NCBI RefSeq assembly: GCF_964204865.1
Contig: NC_135259.1
Coordinates: 10,550,974-10,614,973, forward strand
Origin: Styela clava
Taxonomy: Eukaryota > Chordata > Ascidiacea > Stolidobranchia > Styelidae
Direction: 5' to 3'
Length of the DNA: 64,000 nucleotides
Position 1 is the stretch's first letter. The number at the start of each line of letters is the position of its first letter. The notes beneath the pieces were generated by a model that did not search any database, had not been told where the DNA came from, and was given only the letters and a program-made list of their open reading frames with translations. The translations under genes were made by a program, and so were the position numbers. Positions 33,881-49,034 of this stretch are shown piece after piece.

Positions 33881-36800
33881 ATGGCTCTTTGCAGAAGATG
33901 CTTTTTGTTTTACTTCGCACTGCAAATGCTATCCAGTTCTTTGTCAATTAGTTTGATGGACACTCCGATTATGGTAGACTATACTCATCTTATGTGGAAT
34001 TTGCCATCCATGGATTCAGTGGAGACTCCTGATAAGATGAAATTTGATCAATACGTAACTCTGAGTGAAGATGGAACTGTGAAGCTTGCATGGAATTTTA
34101 CTGACGATAAAATAACTTTCAAGGTAAAGTTTGAAGCGGTTTCGTGAATTTATTGCCCGCTCGTGAATTGAAAATCATATAGTCCTTACGTTCGCCGTTT
34201 CACATGAACTATATACCAGACGACGACTTTTATTTGCGCTACATTACATCAAATATCACAAATACCACCACAACATACAAGGTCCGAGAAATACGTTTTT
34301 TCAGTTCGACATAGCTTATGCATCTTTCACATCAAAGAAGGAGTTAGGAATGCCAGACCAATAAAAAGACACTACGAGCACTTATTCCTAATAATCAATA
34401 TGTATACTTTTTTGTTGTTCCTTTCACTATGGAGGCTAAAGTTTCATTTCACAGAAATGAAAAGGTAAAAAGGGAAAGATAAATAAAGTGTGTTATTAGA
34501 AAGCAAACCATTTTTTTTATTCTCCATAAACAAAGCCCAAACTTAGCCTTCCTTGTATTGCAGGTTTTAACTCGTTATTCTTTATACAGCTATCGGCGCA
34601 AACTCATGGATGGATAGGGGTTGGATTTGCAAAAACCCAAGTCGGAAATACTGGAGCAGATTTCATTGTAGCAGGAGATAAAAGTCAATCAAATTACTAT
34701 GTCGCGGTAGGTAATATTTTCTAAGTAGCAACGAAATAAAAAATCACATAGCATCTATTGTGATACTTAAGGACCAGGATGCTAACTTATTGTATTCTCG
34801 TAGTCAGTATAAATAATGATAGAAAAGAATTAAATTTATGAAAAGACTTTGTCATACATACAGGCCACATAAGTCCAACATGTCAACAAAATAACGGTAA
34901 CAAAACGCGATACAAATTCATCTAAAAATACGACGGTTATGCTGTGACCCGTTTTTAGGAGTGTTAATTTTTGTGTCGACTCAAATCTATATTTTTTAAA
35001 TATTACTGTAAGTTTTATGTTTCTTGGTGTATATTTCCTAATAAATTTTTTATATTGCATGCGATAAGTCATATGCCAAATTTTATATTTTATATTATTT
35101 CCCCATATCGGCGACATGAGCCCCTTTCTACATTAGATATCATCTCACAACGTACATGTCGACGAACTTGATTCATAGAATTAGAATTTGTTTATAAATT
35201 TGGATTTTTCATTGATAATTTATATTCTGATGTAGCTTTCTCCCATAGTATGAAACTAAAAACCGGGCGAAGAGATTCAATTTTGACTTGTGAAAATTTG
35301 AAAGAGATTGGTTTGATATTTTGGCTATTATTTTTACATCTTCAACCCGAACAATTTTGTGTAAAAACAACCACTAATACGAAGGAATCTACTACAACTC
35401 ATATCTATCTGTTGGATAGTTTTTTGACACTTCCATTTTCCTAATATTCATACAAATATGTTTTTAGGATATGCATGTTGATAAAAACGGAGAATATGCT
35501 GTTGATAAAGTACAAGATGTGAGTGTAATTGCAGTTTGGGAAGATCAGGATGAAACTTATGCGATTTTTTCTCGACCTCTTGTCTCGTGCGATCACGATC
35601 AAGATGTAGAAATTACGGTAAGTTTTTTTATTCGAATGGAAATTTCCTTAACTGGAATTATTATTTTTTTAGTTTGACAACAAAGGCGTAACAACGGACA
35701 ATTAACCAGCTTTGCCCAGATTATGCATGGTGTTTGAAAGGGCATGAACAATGAGTGTTGGCTTTGCAAATTTTACCCATTCCAAAAAACATTCAAATAG
35801 TCTAAATGTGTAGTTTGGCAGATTTTTTATAGCGTACGGTATTACTTGTTTTTATCCACGAACACACATTTTAGCACCTGGTTTCACCCACAAATGCTAA
35901 CATTTAAAGTAAGTTCAATTTGCAAATACGGATTTAACTTTAGCAAAAGCACATTGTTAAATTTAAATTTCTTTGAGGGTTGTTCAATTTTTAATATCTA
36001 CAAAAACTTTCGCTAAGGAAGAACAAACTTCATTCAAACTGAAATGGGCTGATTCATGACGTCTTTCATCAACGTGTGAATCTAAATTTCGGACAAAACA
36101 AATTTTCGTCCATTTTGAAATAGAAACCAAACCAAATAAACGTCAATCATTTCTTATCCTTCAAAAGAATTTATCTATATTAGTTAACTTGTTAAAACTT
36201 GTCAATAACAAGTGATCTAGCGTTACGTATTCACTAAAATACTCAGTATAAGCCAGCCTATCAAACTTTAATTACCCGGTACAAAGACTTAATGACCTCT
36301 TTCCGTCTTAAGAAATTAGGCTCGATAATACCTGTGAATTTCCAAGCTTGGGCAGTAATTGATTTACATGGCAAAGATAAGAATATCTTTGATCCAATGA
36401 ATTTTTTTCTTTAATGGTTATAATTTTTCTTGATACAAAACAAAGTGTCTTTGTAGGCGGAGCTGTTATTATTCTATTCTGCGTCATGAATGGCCCTATA
36501 CTAAATTGAGGTTGAAAACTCATTTGACGTATATCCCATTTATGATCTGTTATAACGGCCAGATAAGGTCGTTCAATACAGACGAATTTAACCATCCAAC
36601 ACAATGGCACTGTTTAAAATACTTAAGCGGTCAACCGCATTGGCGCTGACAAGTTACATGGCGTCTGGAAGTGGCGTGTTATCGTTCGTTCACCCGGCTA
36701 TCATTCACCTAATTAATTATTATTGGGAAAGTCCTGTAATTTGGACAAATGATGGAAAAATTGACATTACGTATAAAATATCTCCGCTTACTAATTAGGG

Positions 36801-39800
36801 GTGTAAACAATAAAGCGTAGATGTGGTTTGTAAGGATTCAAGCCACATGTTTTGTTAACATCAATAATGTGACGAATCGTATTTTCAAGATAAGTTATAG
36901 CTGAGAATGGATAACAAATTATTGACCAAAACCCATATGCAAAACACGACATCAGTTTTGCATAACAGATTAAAATACATTGCATACAGTGAGTTTTTGA
37001 GAGCCAATTTCAAACTCAAAATAAATATTTTCAGTAAAGTGAGCTCACGTGTAGCCTTAGAGTGCACTATTTCTATATATATTTTATTTATTTTGTGTCA
37101 CGTTATTTAGTTTTACAATTATCATCAGCTGCCCCTTCGTTTTGAATAAAGATTTACCTATCTAACCCATAAAAATCAAAAAAAAATTTTTTTACCCTTC
37201 AAATGTTTGTTGGTTGGAATCTATGGTCGGAATACATAGTCTTTGATTTTAATTAACCAGAAAGCAGTTTGAATGAAAATTCCATGTATTCATAACTTTA
37301 TTTTTTACCAGTCCGATACATTACGAATTATCTGGGGAGTTGGTGCTGTGGATCCACGAGGATCAGAGCCGGAAAGAGGAGAATTAATTCCTTCAAAATC
37401 AGGTATGACATGCATGATATATTATCCCATATAAATCCGTTTTTCATTATTGCCATAACGTCAAACAAATTCTAGTAGGCCACTTGTTCGATAACTGAAG
37501 ACTACTATTAGGTACTAACTATTTATAATTTTGGTAAATACTGAAGGGAGTGTCCGAAATAGGTAGGTTCTATATACCGCCGTGAGGATCGAGATTCAAT
37601 CCGATGTAGTACATGACCAACGGTTTCTTTATTTTCGTATGGCTAATTAACACTTCACCATGTTTAAAACATTGAAAATGTCGATTTCCGTTTAAATCAT
37701 GTCATATAGTGAACGTGTTTCTAAGAATGCTACATAGAGTCAAACTTATCAAATATTTGAAACAACGTTTCAGTGTCAATGAGTGACGAGGCTAAAAATA
37801 TAGGTTACGAATGTAATTTTATTTTCACGAGCAAATTTATTTTTATTTAATAATAATAATAATATCTCTTTATTCGACTTTGATCGTTTTGGACTCAATA
37901 AGACTAAAATGCAGTAAACTTATATTATGAAATCAAAGTCAATCTTACTGATTTCTTTGAATATAAATATTGTTTGCCTAAAATAAGACTGTGAGGCTTA
38001 CTTGTCTTGATGAATTTCACTGCTGATAGCTAAAACAAGTTAATTCAATAATTTATCTTTAATCATCAACCTAACGTGTAATTTATTTTATACCGCATGT
38101 ATTCGCCATTTTGTTTGCACCTCCATTTTGTGTATTATAAAGCGATCCGCGCAGACGAGACATTATATATTTCAAATTTTTTCAATGCATTACTGTGAAC
38201 GCATTCGCCATTCATTCTTTTAACAGAAAATTTAAATGCGTTTACTGATCTCCTTTGCAATATAGCAAGATACTTAGAGCAAGCACAAACACAATGTTAT
38301 AACCAGTACGCTATCGAGCCTAATAAAGCAGTGTTCTTCAACCGTGTATACCGAACCATAAGTAGGGTATACAACTGATAAGCGGTATACGAACGGTGTA
38401 TAGCTTAAGTCAAGGATTCTGAACTCTAATATTATAAAATATTCAATTGGTGACAACAATGCAAACGCGGCGCTCATGAAATATAAAATGTCATTTGCGC
38501 AAAGAACCGACTTGAGCACATTGTTACATCACAATTCATCTATAATGCAGGCATGTGTCTACTCTGAGTTGGTGATTTTGGCTGTCATACATGTCGCTTG
38601 ATTTACGTAAAAAAATATTCCCGTTGACGCTCGGGCCGGCAGTCAAATTTATTGCTTGCAAATGATCTTTGTTTCCTTGGCATAACACATTAGCAAAGTT
38701 TAGTTCGAGAAGCATGTATAACGAAACAATATGTAATGTAGAAATAAATGCGACTGAAGGGGGTTCTGGTAGGAATACACTGATATATACAGTTTCGCAT
38801 TGGACTTTACACTGAATGGTAAAAATATCATGGAAATAAATAAAACAGACACACGTAATCTCATTTTCATTAATTTTGGCTTAACATATAATTTCTCGTA
38901 TTATCTTTCTAAATAATTACTATTTTCAGGATCTTTGAATATAAAGTTATTGAATCCAATGAATCCCGCTCTTGACATCAATTCACCTGATTCAGGTAAT
39001 TATTGAACTTGATTACTACGTTGTGAGATTATGCTGAATAACAATAAATGGTGTTTTTGAATTGTTTTAATATATACTTTTTTTAATAAATAATTTATCA
39101 CTTATAAATAACTATACGAATCTGAAGTGAATATTTTTTATGTCACTTCAAAATTAAAATGGTAGACTAACTATGTAAAACGTTCATGCTAAAAGTGATA
39201 TAAACATCGACTCGTTTGTTTTGATCGAATACCAAATGGTTCTAATATACTTCACAGCGTATGAAGTTGCTATCATTTATCACAAAATTACTACAAATTT
39301 TGCTGAAAAGTCATAGTGAAAACTATGGTCGAGAAATTGCAAACCTATTAGATTTGTTACATGTTGTCTATTCACGGTATGTCAGTTATAATATAAAACT
39401 TGGAAAGGATTACTAGAATATAATTCAATTTAAAGACAATTTGAATATTTATATTTCAGTATTATACTGAGTTCAAAATAATGTGTCAACGAGATAAGGA
39501 AATAACATGTCATAAACAGTAATAAATAATATTCATTTTTAAATTTCAGTTTTGAAAATGTTTATGCTTTCTTTGTCCGCCCATATTCAATATTTTCCAG
39601 CGAATCAAAATTGAAGTTCTAAAAGAATAAATTAGCTAAGAATGTAAATGTGATTTGCAATGCGACGATTAATTTCCTGTTGTTTTGGATTACGCTCTCC
39701 TGAAAGATTTAAAAAAAAATACATGGTTTGGTTAAAAATATACCATTAAAACAATGTGTGCTTGAAACACTAAAGGATTTACAATGACATCATTGTGTAG

Positions 39801-42800
39801 CGACACTTCCGAGAAGTGTTTTTACTAAAATCTTCGTGTAACTCAGTATAAAGAGCAATGTTCAGGTATGGTTTTAAAGCGAATGTAGCATAAATACACA
39901 TCTTACAGCTATAAGCTATATATATTGTCTATTGTATGTTTGTACAACCTCAAAATGATAGTGAGTTTTTCGCTTTAAGAGTGAATCTTACCGTTTCTAT
40001 CGGTGTAATCCATGCGTTGATGCGCTTGTATAATCTTCTGTGATGGATTAAAAAGATATCAGGAATCTGGAATGTATTTAACGTTTTGATATCAACAAAA
40101 TATATTAAATATTTATCATTATTAAGCGATATATATATTTATTAATTATTTCTAAAAGGTAAGATGGTTGATTTGTGCCAATTCATTCATGCGAGTTACA
40201 ACTTCACAATATTATCAATCTGAACCATGACCATTTCGCAACTACGGAAACAAATGCTCATTGTTATTTATGTTTGCTGAATTTTACGTTTTGATGAGTA
40301 TTCGTCACGAGTTGAGAGTTAATATTGTGAGTTATTGCCAAGATGAAATAAGCATTACCATCAGCGATGCCCCGTATTTACTGATATATGTAAGAATAAA
40401 GTAAACATAACACTCTGCATTGAATTACCTGAATTTTCAATTTAAGTAAAAACCGATAAACTAACAATGAGCCGATGAAACGAAATATATAAATGTTTCG
40501 TTGTATTTCGCTTTGCTTATGAGGCTAAAACTGAATCTAATTTCAATATGCCTTGTTTGGTATTCTTCTTGATTATTTGAAAAACATTTTGCTCAAGAAT
40601 TGTTTTTATGATCTGAGTTCATTATTCGTTTTTTCAAAATTGAAATTCTGTCATCCGGTCTTTTATGAAAATTTTCAAAACATTATAATCATTCATAAAA
40701 TTCTTTTTAGAAGTTGAAACATTTGATCTAAAATTGGACAACATCCATGTAGAACTTGGAGAATATCGACATTGCACCGTCTTTCGATTTCCAGAAATTA
40801 CAACAAAGAGACACATAGTACAGGTACAGTGAGACGGATATGCTTTAAATATTCGTCAATATATTTTGCAAGATTACATTTTATCTGCTCCATTTTTTTA
40901 TTTGCGTTGTTTGTACATACCACATGAGTTATTGACAACAGAAAGGGGTGTGTTTGATGCGACACAAATTTCAATGTTAATTTCGTTTCAAGTATCTGTG
41001 GTTAAACAGTTGTTGGTGGCTTTGCAATCAAAATGGGTATTTATAACAAGTCTGATTATGTGAGAGGTTTTACACGTTATAATTAAAATGCAATAAACAC
41101 AAACAACTTTTAAAAATGACAAATTTTATCGACCTATTATAAGGTCTTGTAATTTAGACTATATTGACATGCACCTTGATAAAAGTGAATTTTATCGTTG
41201 CCTGCAATATTTCGAACAATATCTTGCTGCAAACAAATTAATTTTTTATGTTGCAAACAGCTGTCTTAAGTTTATTTGCTATTTATTTTTATTATTCTAA
41301 AATTTTAAGTTTGTTTTTATTCAAAAATGCTGAAATGGTGTAACTGTGGCAAAATGATGTGAGCTGAGATTTGACATTATATTGAAAATTCAAATATTAT
41401 CGTATAAGTTCATTGATAAAGTTGTAATTTTCCACACAAAATTTGTTTTTATTTTTTTCATTCCGTCAAACACTTCATGTTTTGTACATGCAAAAGGAGA
41501 TAATATCAATGTACAACTATAAACAATGGCGCCTGTGGATTCGCGCTTTCAGTCTGTGGTTAGGTTCATTCATTTTATGCTCGTGAATAAATGCCAACAT
41601 GAAGAAAAAAACATATATCACTAATAGCCCATAACTGAATGAGAACAAATGTTGGAAGATCTGAGAGGTTAAATCACAAAGTGATGTTTATAATAAAAAG
41701 TATCAAATTAATAATAATAGTTAATGCGATTAATTCGGATTAAAAACGGGCGGTTGTTAAAGCGGATTTTGTAAAGTTAATATTTATCCTATGTATTTCT
41801 ATAAATTTTTTTTTAGGAAATACAAAAAACAAGTCGTTTTGGAAATGTCGTTCATATTAATCGAAGGTTTGTTGGAATTAATCCCATTCACCACATACGC
41901 CTAATCACATCTTTCAATGCCCGAAGGCTATAATTGCAAGCTCTGTTTTAAATGGTGGGTGTTGTCGGATGCAACAGAAATTTTTATTATCCGTTTATGA
42001 CATTATCCGTCTTTCTTACTTTCGGAGTTATTATTAAAATATCTTGACAAGTGGGATCAACGTATAACTCAGTGTGTGGGTTTTATACAATCAATCTTTT
42101 GTATTTAAAGAAAACATGTATTGAAAATATATTTTTCATAACTCGGATTTTTACAAATTAACGCATACCTACTTTTAAAAATATCCTTCTTACCGAAATA
42201 TTTTTTTTTTGCAATTTGAATAGACTCAAAATTTTTTTTTGTTTCATTGTGAGACTCAAAAAATTATTCTAAATCCAAATCAGCAACTACGACAAATATT
42301 TTAAAATATAACCATAGGGTTGATAAAAATTTCCCAAGCCCGACCATTTTAGCTACAAATGCTGTAGTTAAATTACTATTTGTTACGCGATCGAGTCATA
42401 TAATCGTGTTGATCGCTACATCGTCGCGTCTTTCCAAACTATAATTGGATTCCATCCGGTCTTGGGAAAACTAATGCAAAACAAGTTTTTGTTGCACAGT
42501 TACATACTTGGCCCGCAGTTCAGCGATGGATCGGGGCGTATCTCCCATTAAAATAAAGATTTTTATCAAATTGTAGGAATGTTGTGGATGCATCGGTTAA
42601 GTATACTTTACAAGGAGAAAAGATCAAACTTAGGAACATTTGTAAATAACGAAAAAAATATTTTTTTTTAATTGAAATATTGAATGTCAAAACAATTGTT
42701 GGGAAATTAGTTATGAAAAATTCAAAATAGCACGGTGAATTTAGAAAATGGCGAAACGGAATTACGTGCTTCCTTAGGTTCTCTCAATGTAAACGTTTGA

Positions 42801-45800
42801 AGAAATTTTTTTAGGTTTGAGCTACAGACAATTGAAGCGTAAGAATCTTACCTTAGCAAGTTTATCGTTACTGAAATTCATATATCTCTGAAATTCATTA
42901 CTATAGGGAGCATTTGACACGTTAATGATGAATTAAGCGAATATTGTCACTTTTTGACTTGGCGTTACTTTGAGTCTACTTACTATATTTCACCAATTAA
43001 TCTTCGAGGCCAAAAAGATTATAACTTGAACATCAATCCCTGATTAATACGACGATAAGGCCGGAAAATCGTATAAAATTAAAACATACGTTATCTCATT
43101 GAAACCGCAAAACACTTCTTGGAAAGACATCGCTTGACATATCTGCTAAATGCTGCAAAATAAATTGAGAATGGCGGGATGCTGCGCTACAGTGACATTT
43201 TTATATATACGATGTTTTCCATACAGGCGGTTGAAATATGATGCAATTCCGACTGGTGCTTATTTGGTGTTATTTTATTCCTTATCCTTATACGGTTTAA
43301 AAAATTCGAAGTAACTTAAATGTTTAGTAGAAAGCTACACCGCTTATATGAAAGACCAATTAAGAGCCTAATTATAAGATGCACTATTGACCTTAGCGTC
43401 AAAAAGACTATCGTGTATATGTGTAAAAATTATTTTATTATACGTGACCCAACGGTAATATTTGAGAAAAACTGTGATAAAAATAATTTACAAATAATTA
43501 GATGGAGTCGGCGATATCCGCAGTCAGCCTAATGATAAATGAATTTGTCCAAATTTGATGTTAAAGGTTTGCAATTATTTTTAATTCCATTTTGATGAAT
43601 TTCCGATTTAATGGTAGATTCCTAATTACCATTTTGGAATAATGTTTTGATGTAATTTTAAGTTAATGTTACATTGAACTTCCTCATTTTGTTCATTTTT
43701 CACCGACATTGAGGCGACATTGTGCAGTCAGTATACCGCAAGCGTCAGAATCCACTGAATTGTTTGTTAACTTGAGCCGAGATTAAACCAAGTGTTGCAA
43801 AAGAGTCGGTTTTCCGGATTGAGTAATGAGACAGAAAGCCTCGATGTAACGATGTCCTCCTTGTTCAGTAACATGATCATATGTACATCCATACATATTG
43901 GATGAAACTGATTACTTATTTAAACCCATGTTTGGTACGGCAGCATGAAATATTTCTCAATATAAAACAGTACAACTGCAGCGAGAATTTTCATAATAAC
44001 ATAATAGCAAAGCAACGATATAATTAATGGATATTGAAGATTATATCTAAGGATTAATCGACACAAACTATGACAGATTTTAGGACTATAATAATGCTAG
44101 CTTTGATGAGTGGTTGCAACATGAGTCATTAATCCGTATTGATATTCGTTCAATAAAAATAGGATTATAATTAGTCTACAGGATAAAGATTATGATAAAC
44201 GTCAACAACTTAATATTGCTTATTGTTTTGTTTTATACCTTGCGGCATAAAATAAAAAGTGCAAATTTTGATATGTTCTTGTTATTAGGCAACGCTGTAA
44301 GTGTCGTTCAAACAACCAATTTACAGAGATACGTTTGATAGCAATTGACATTTTTATCAATACCGAGTCTTTTGTTGGATGTGTTTTTATACTTACCCAT
44401 TGCCGCTGCATTTAAAGCTTCTAAATTTATCATCATGTATTACAAAGAAACCCATCATCCATTTTATAACAAACTTAAGTCAAATATCCAACAGCGCTAA
44501 TTGTTATATACAAATTTAACGTTTTTAGCTGCCTAAGCCAAAAATTTAAAGAGTTGCATTCCATGCAAAAATGACAAGCTGTTCGTAATTCCTAAATTGC
44601 AGGTGTTTCACTCAAAATTGATTTAGCATTGATAGCAATAACAAAAACAACCTGCACCAAATTGGATACATCAGCAGATTTGTGAACATTCAAAGAGATT
44701 TGTATTAATGAACTCGCCTCGTGAATCTGTTTACCTCACAAGAGCTTTAAAAACCGAGCAGTTTTTTTCGTTCATGTTTATTTACTTCCATAAAAAGGTA
44801 ATATCTTTCAATTTTTGTGAATTTTCTTTTTTCATAGTTCGAGCCGATTATCACCGAAGGAAATGAATACAATGTCCGTCAAATCACTATACGCCAATGC
44901 ACAAGGATAGACCAGGTATTTTTGTAAACGTTTTATTTTTTAAACAAAGTAATTAATTGGGCCGCACCATTAAATCTAAACTACCCTATGAAGATATTTG
45001 TTTATCATACTCAGATTATATATCGAAAACTTTGAAAACTCTCGGTTTATATACGGCTTTAGGTTTAATATGTTCATTGAAATCATATACTGCAGAAAAA
45101 TGTTTGATTCACCGATCATCAATTCTAGATTAGATCTTATTGGAGATATAGCTTTACGCATATTAAATCAAAATTAGCGGTATTTGACCATGTAGAACAA
45201 AAAATGTAAAATGCCATTGACTATGAAAATATTCGTACTTTTTTATGAAAAAAACAACAACTGAAAAACAGGCATTGGAATTACCCTGCCTCTTACACAA
45301 ACACATAACAAGAAATAAATCGGATGAAAAGAACTCAGTCATTGAATTTTGTTTGCATTATCCAAAATCCGATCAAAACAATCAGGTTTAATTTTGTTTG
45401 CATTATCCAAAATCCGATCAAAACAATCAGGTTTTTATGCACTCAAAAACCAATTTTTTTTTATGTTAATTAACGCTTATTTTGATCTTACAGTCATTGT
45501 CCGCAACGCAACAAGCGACGTATAATTGCGATGAAGCAACATCTTGCAAGACAATAGTATTAACATGGTCTATAGGCATGACAAGATTTACTTACCCTGA
45601 TGAAGTGGGTTATCCTGTTGAAGAGGATGCAACTTATTTTATGATGGAAATCAGATACGTAAATCCACAGATAGAAGGTAAGTCTTGGCAGTTGCTATTA
45701 CAACTTTAAATATTGGATAAAGTTGGCGAAATAGTTAAAACAGCATAGTGAACCATGTATTTATTTCATTCAACCAATACATATTATTCATCTTTTAATG

Positions 45801-48800
45801 GAACTTCCAAATCGATGAAATTTAAAATCACCCGGGAGAGTATTGTTACTCTTCAAGGCTTGCAATTTATAAACGTCGAGTTTGGCGTAAAGGCGCTGGT
45901 TAGAAATAATTAATTTTCCGTCATATAGAACTATTCCTTGCCTACATAGGTGATACCTGAATGAGAGTTTTCGATATAGGATACCACCTCAAAAGTAAAA
46001 AAAAAATACACGGACACCTAGGTCAAAAAGACTAACCGGTAGAATATGTGCACAACACTGAAATCCGGTACCTCGTCAATCAAAATTCCAAATCAAGTCC
46101 ACCGACGTAGCAAATCACATTGTCAGTAATTTTTAGGTAGAATATCGAGCCCCTTAGACTCGACCATCTTCGAGTACCTTAAATTAAAAACGATTAGTCC
46201 ATTAGTCTCGGAGATAGGCGATTACTCCATAATGTGGCAAACTTATATTGTTTGCCACATTTTGCCAAACTATTGTTTGGTCCCACAATTAGTTCTTGGT
46301 GGCCTATTCTATAGTGTTGAATCTCATTAAATATCTGCTCGGTATTTCATAAAGTAACACAATAAGTCGAATCATTGATAGGCATTGCTGACGCTTTTGT
46401 AGCTATTATTCAACCAAAAAATATATAATCGAATGGAAAACTGAATGGGTTTATTCAATTCAAAATATGACTATTGACCAAAATGACACACACAGATTTT
46501 AGATTGTGTCTACGTTATACACAGTTTGATGAATGATCTCCCCCCCGAAATGTTCTAAGTATATATATCATTTGAAATAAAATTCTGGGCTTATGTTTAC
46601 CATTTCGAGGTCGTAAAATATACAGACCTCTTATTTCCTCATAAACTAAGCCTCACTTGTTAATTTTACGGGAATTTACATGCAAATTTTTTAAAAACAC
46701 ATCAATATTTCTTTGTAAAATTACCATTTTGGCTGGAATATTTTGTATTTAAACCTCAACCGCAAAATTTTATTTATCGATTGATTTATTAATATACTGT
46801 TCTATCACGATAACGTTGACGTAAATAACCCATGAAACCGCATAATGCTATGAAAAGATTTTAAACGACGATAAAGTCAAATAAAACATTCTAAGATTAA
46901 AATATATCATAAACAACTATGATGTTTTTCAGTAAGTGGTATACATGGGTTTATGCGTAGGCTGTAAAGTAAAAATCAGGTTAGTTAAACAATGTTTGTG
47001 AACCTTGTTGTAAAATTTGTAGGCCTCTTTGGGTACAGCCCAACCAACCCTGATAGAATTACTTGACTGTATGAACACGTTCAATAATATTCGCAGAACA
47101 AGCGATACGGAGCGGTCGACCATTGAAATGAAAAGTGTCCCCCTTATTTAAAAATAATAAAAACAGCGAAAGTTTCGTTAAGAATCGGGTACGGAGGGAC
47201 TTGAAGAAAATTTGATCAAAGCAATAGGAGACGTGTTACGGCTTTGAGTACAGAAAATGTAAAATTGACACCCCATTAGATACGGAGAAAGGCATTGCAA
47301 AGAAAACCGCAACAAAAATTTGGAAAGACCTGACCCAATCCGTGTCCAACACTTTTAATTTCATTCTTTTTAATTTACTATTATATTAAGGGTTTACTCG
47401 ACGACGAGTTGTTCGGCCCACTCTTTGACTATAAATGTTCTAATCTTTATTTGAAATCATGTATGGTCAAAATATAAAAGAAACAAATGGGCTCTCAAAT
47501 CGACCCATGGCGCGCAAAAAGCTAATTCTGCGTGAATGGACTGAAATTTATGATTATGATCAATTCCAAATTATATGAAACTTATTTTTAAACAGGTTTA
47601 ATAGATTCGTCGGGACTTCGAATTTACTACACGTCACAGCTTCGTCAATACGATGCAGGCGTTATGTCTACCGGCAGCCTGGTTCATGAAAGTCAGATTA
47701 TACCACCGAGAAGTACAAACTTTTTGCTGCAGGGACATTGCATGACAGAATGCCTTACTATGGTAACAAGTTTAAAATATGTTAGACTATAATATTTTCC
47801 TTATAAGAATAAGTGTTATAATGTTTCTCTGGTGCTTTAATTTCAAGCAACGTCCTGACTCCTGATGTATATTTTTTGACGCAATTTGCATTGACTGCAC
47901 TTTTAATCTTGACTGGGGCTTATGGTATACGCAAATACGGGCTATATTCATTATTTATATGCAAATTACGGGACTCCCGTAATATGTGTACCAGATTAAG
48001 CCATCATTTTATTCCGATTTCCTTATTTTAGTTCTATTACGAGTTTGGGGATTGTTTGTGTTAGCTAAATGAATATACTCCCTGCCTATAAGCTTCGATC
48101 CTTTAATTTGATGTAAAGTAGGCGAACAAAATTAGTTACCTCCATATTGGTACACATACTTTTGGAGCGCTCAAACTACGTCAAAATAAAATTTATCTAC
48201 CAGGCTCTTCCCCACGATGGCCACGTAACGATATTTGCCGCACTACTTCACGCGAGAGAAGCAGGACGAAAAATAAAACTACGTCATTTCAGGTAACATC
48301 TTTGTGGAAAGATTAAAGATTTTTTATTTTCTCTGCAGCAGACGAAAGTTATTGTACCTTATTGCATGTTGGCTACATCTGTTATAACATTCTCAGACTT
48401 AAACAATAAGCGGGCTAGGATGGAATATTGACAATGTTTATTTTTTTATATTGTAGAAGTGTATCTCCACTCCACAGAAAATAACTGACTTCCCTAGACA
48501 TATTCGTAATGTATAACGATTTATCCACAATCGTAACCTGCTATTTCCTTTATGACAGGGACGGAGAAGAGCTCACTCCAGTTGCTGAAGATAATAGCTT
48601 TCTATCTCTTCACCAAGAAACTCAGTTTCTGGGACAGAAGATTGAATTGCACAAAAGAGATAATATGATCGTTGAATGTACCTATGACACATATGATCGC
48701 AACGATATAACTTATGTAAGTTGATGCAATTCTGAAGTGGTCACGTGAAATTGTAACTTGTCGCGATCGAAGATTAATCTTCTGCAAATGAGTCTGCATT

Positions 48801-49034
48801 TGCATTCTTCAAGATTCGATTAGTCATGATTGATAACGTTTTATTTCATGTGTTTAGGTCAACAATTCCAAAGGTGGAGAATCATGTCTTGCATTTTTAA
48901 GTTATTTTCCAAGAACAACTAAGCTGACTGAATGCGAGACTGCGCCGACAGAAAACGGTTGGTACACATTACACAACAGCTTCATGATCTTCTCAACTGT
49001 TGCCTTTGCTCAATTATCCTATTTTATTCATTGA
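33881..49034 (+). CDS. DOMON-domain DBH/MOXD-like protein, probable copper-free pseudoenzyme
   Basis: Twelve exons: 33881-34123, 34590-34706, 35468-35617, 37312-37402, 38930-38995, 40711-40823, 44838-44915, 45494-45677, 47596-47762, 48204-48292, 48559-48715, 48858-49034. All introns are GT-AG and phases agree throughout, giving 543 residues (human MOXD1 is ~613). Order: signal peptide (FLFYFALQML), DOMON domain (~50-200), then two copper type II monooxygenase domains with matching blocks such as DSSGLRIYYTSQLRQYDAG and AGRKIKLRHF, and a hydrophobic C-terminus (FMIFSTVAFAQLSYFI) suggesting membrane or GPI anchoring. DBH and MOXD proteins hydroxylate substrates using two coppers. Here the ligands are mostly lost: HH to R274-Q275, H to R340, HxH to H419-A-R421, Met to S494. 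Secreted or membrane-bound non-catalytic role inferred; orthology to MOXD1 versus DBH not resolved. Confidence 0.88.
38328..38645 (+). repeat. Dispersed repeat copy (MITE-like) in intron 4
   Basis: Begins CAGTGTTCTTCAACCGTGTA. It is an inverted partner of 2185-2560, sharing the CATGAAATATAAAATGTCAT, TTTGCGCAAAGAACCGACTT and CGTTGACGCT(C/A)(G/A)G blocks. No clear target duplication. Confidence 0.55.
45345..45434 (+). repeat. 45-bp perfect tandem duplication in intron 7
   Basis: Two identical 45-bp units (45345-45389 and 45390-45434) starting AATTTTGTTTGCATTATCC, about 60 bp before exon 8. Identity of the units implies a recent duplication. Confidence 0.9.
46231..46261. repeat. 12-bp perfect hairpin, intron 8
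   Basis: AATGTGGCAAAC, 7-nt loop, GTTTGCCACATT. Function unknown; may be a relic end of a mobile element. Confidence 0.7.

Noticed and set aside
36604..36798. 64-residue frame in intron 3 of the MOXD-like gene
   Set aside because: Starts with ATG but lacks domain or splice support; does not fit the phases of the gene.
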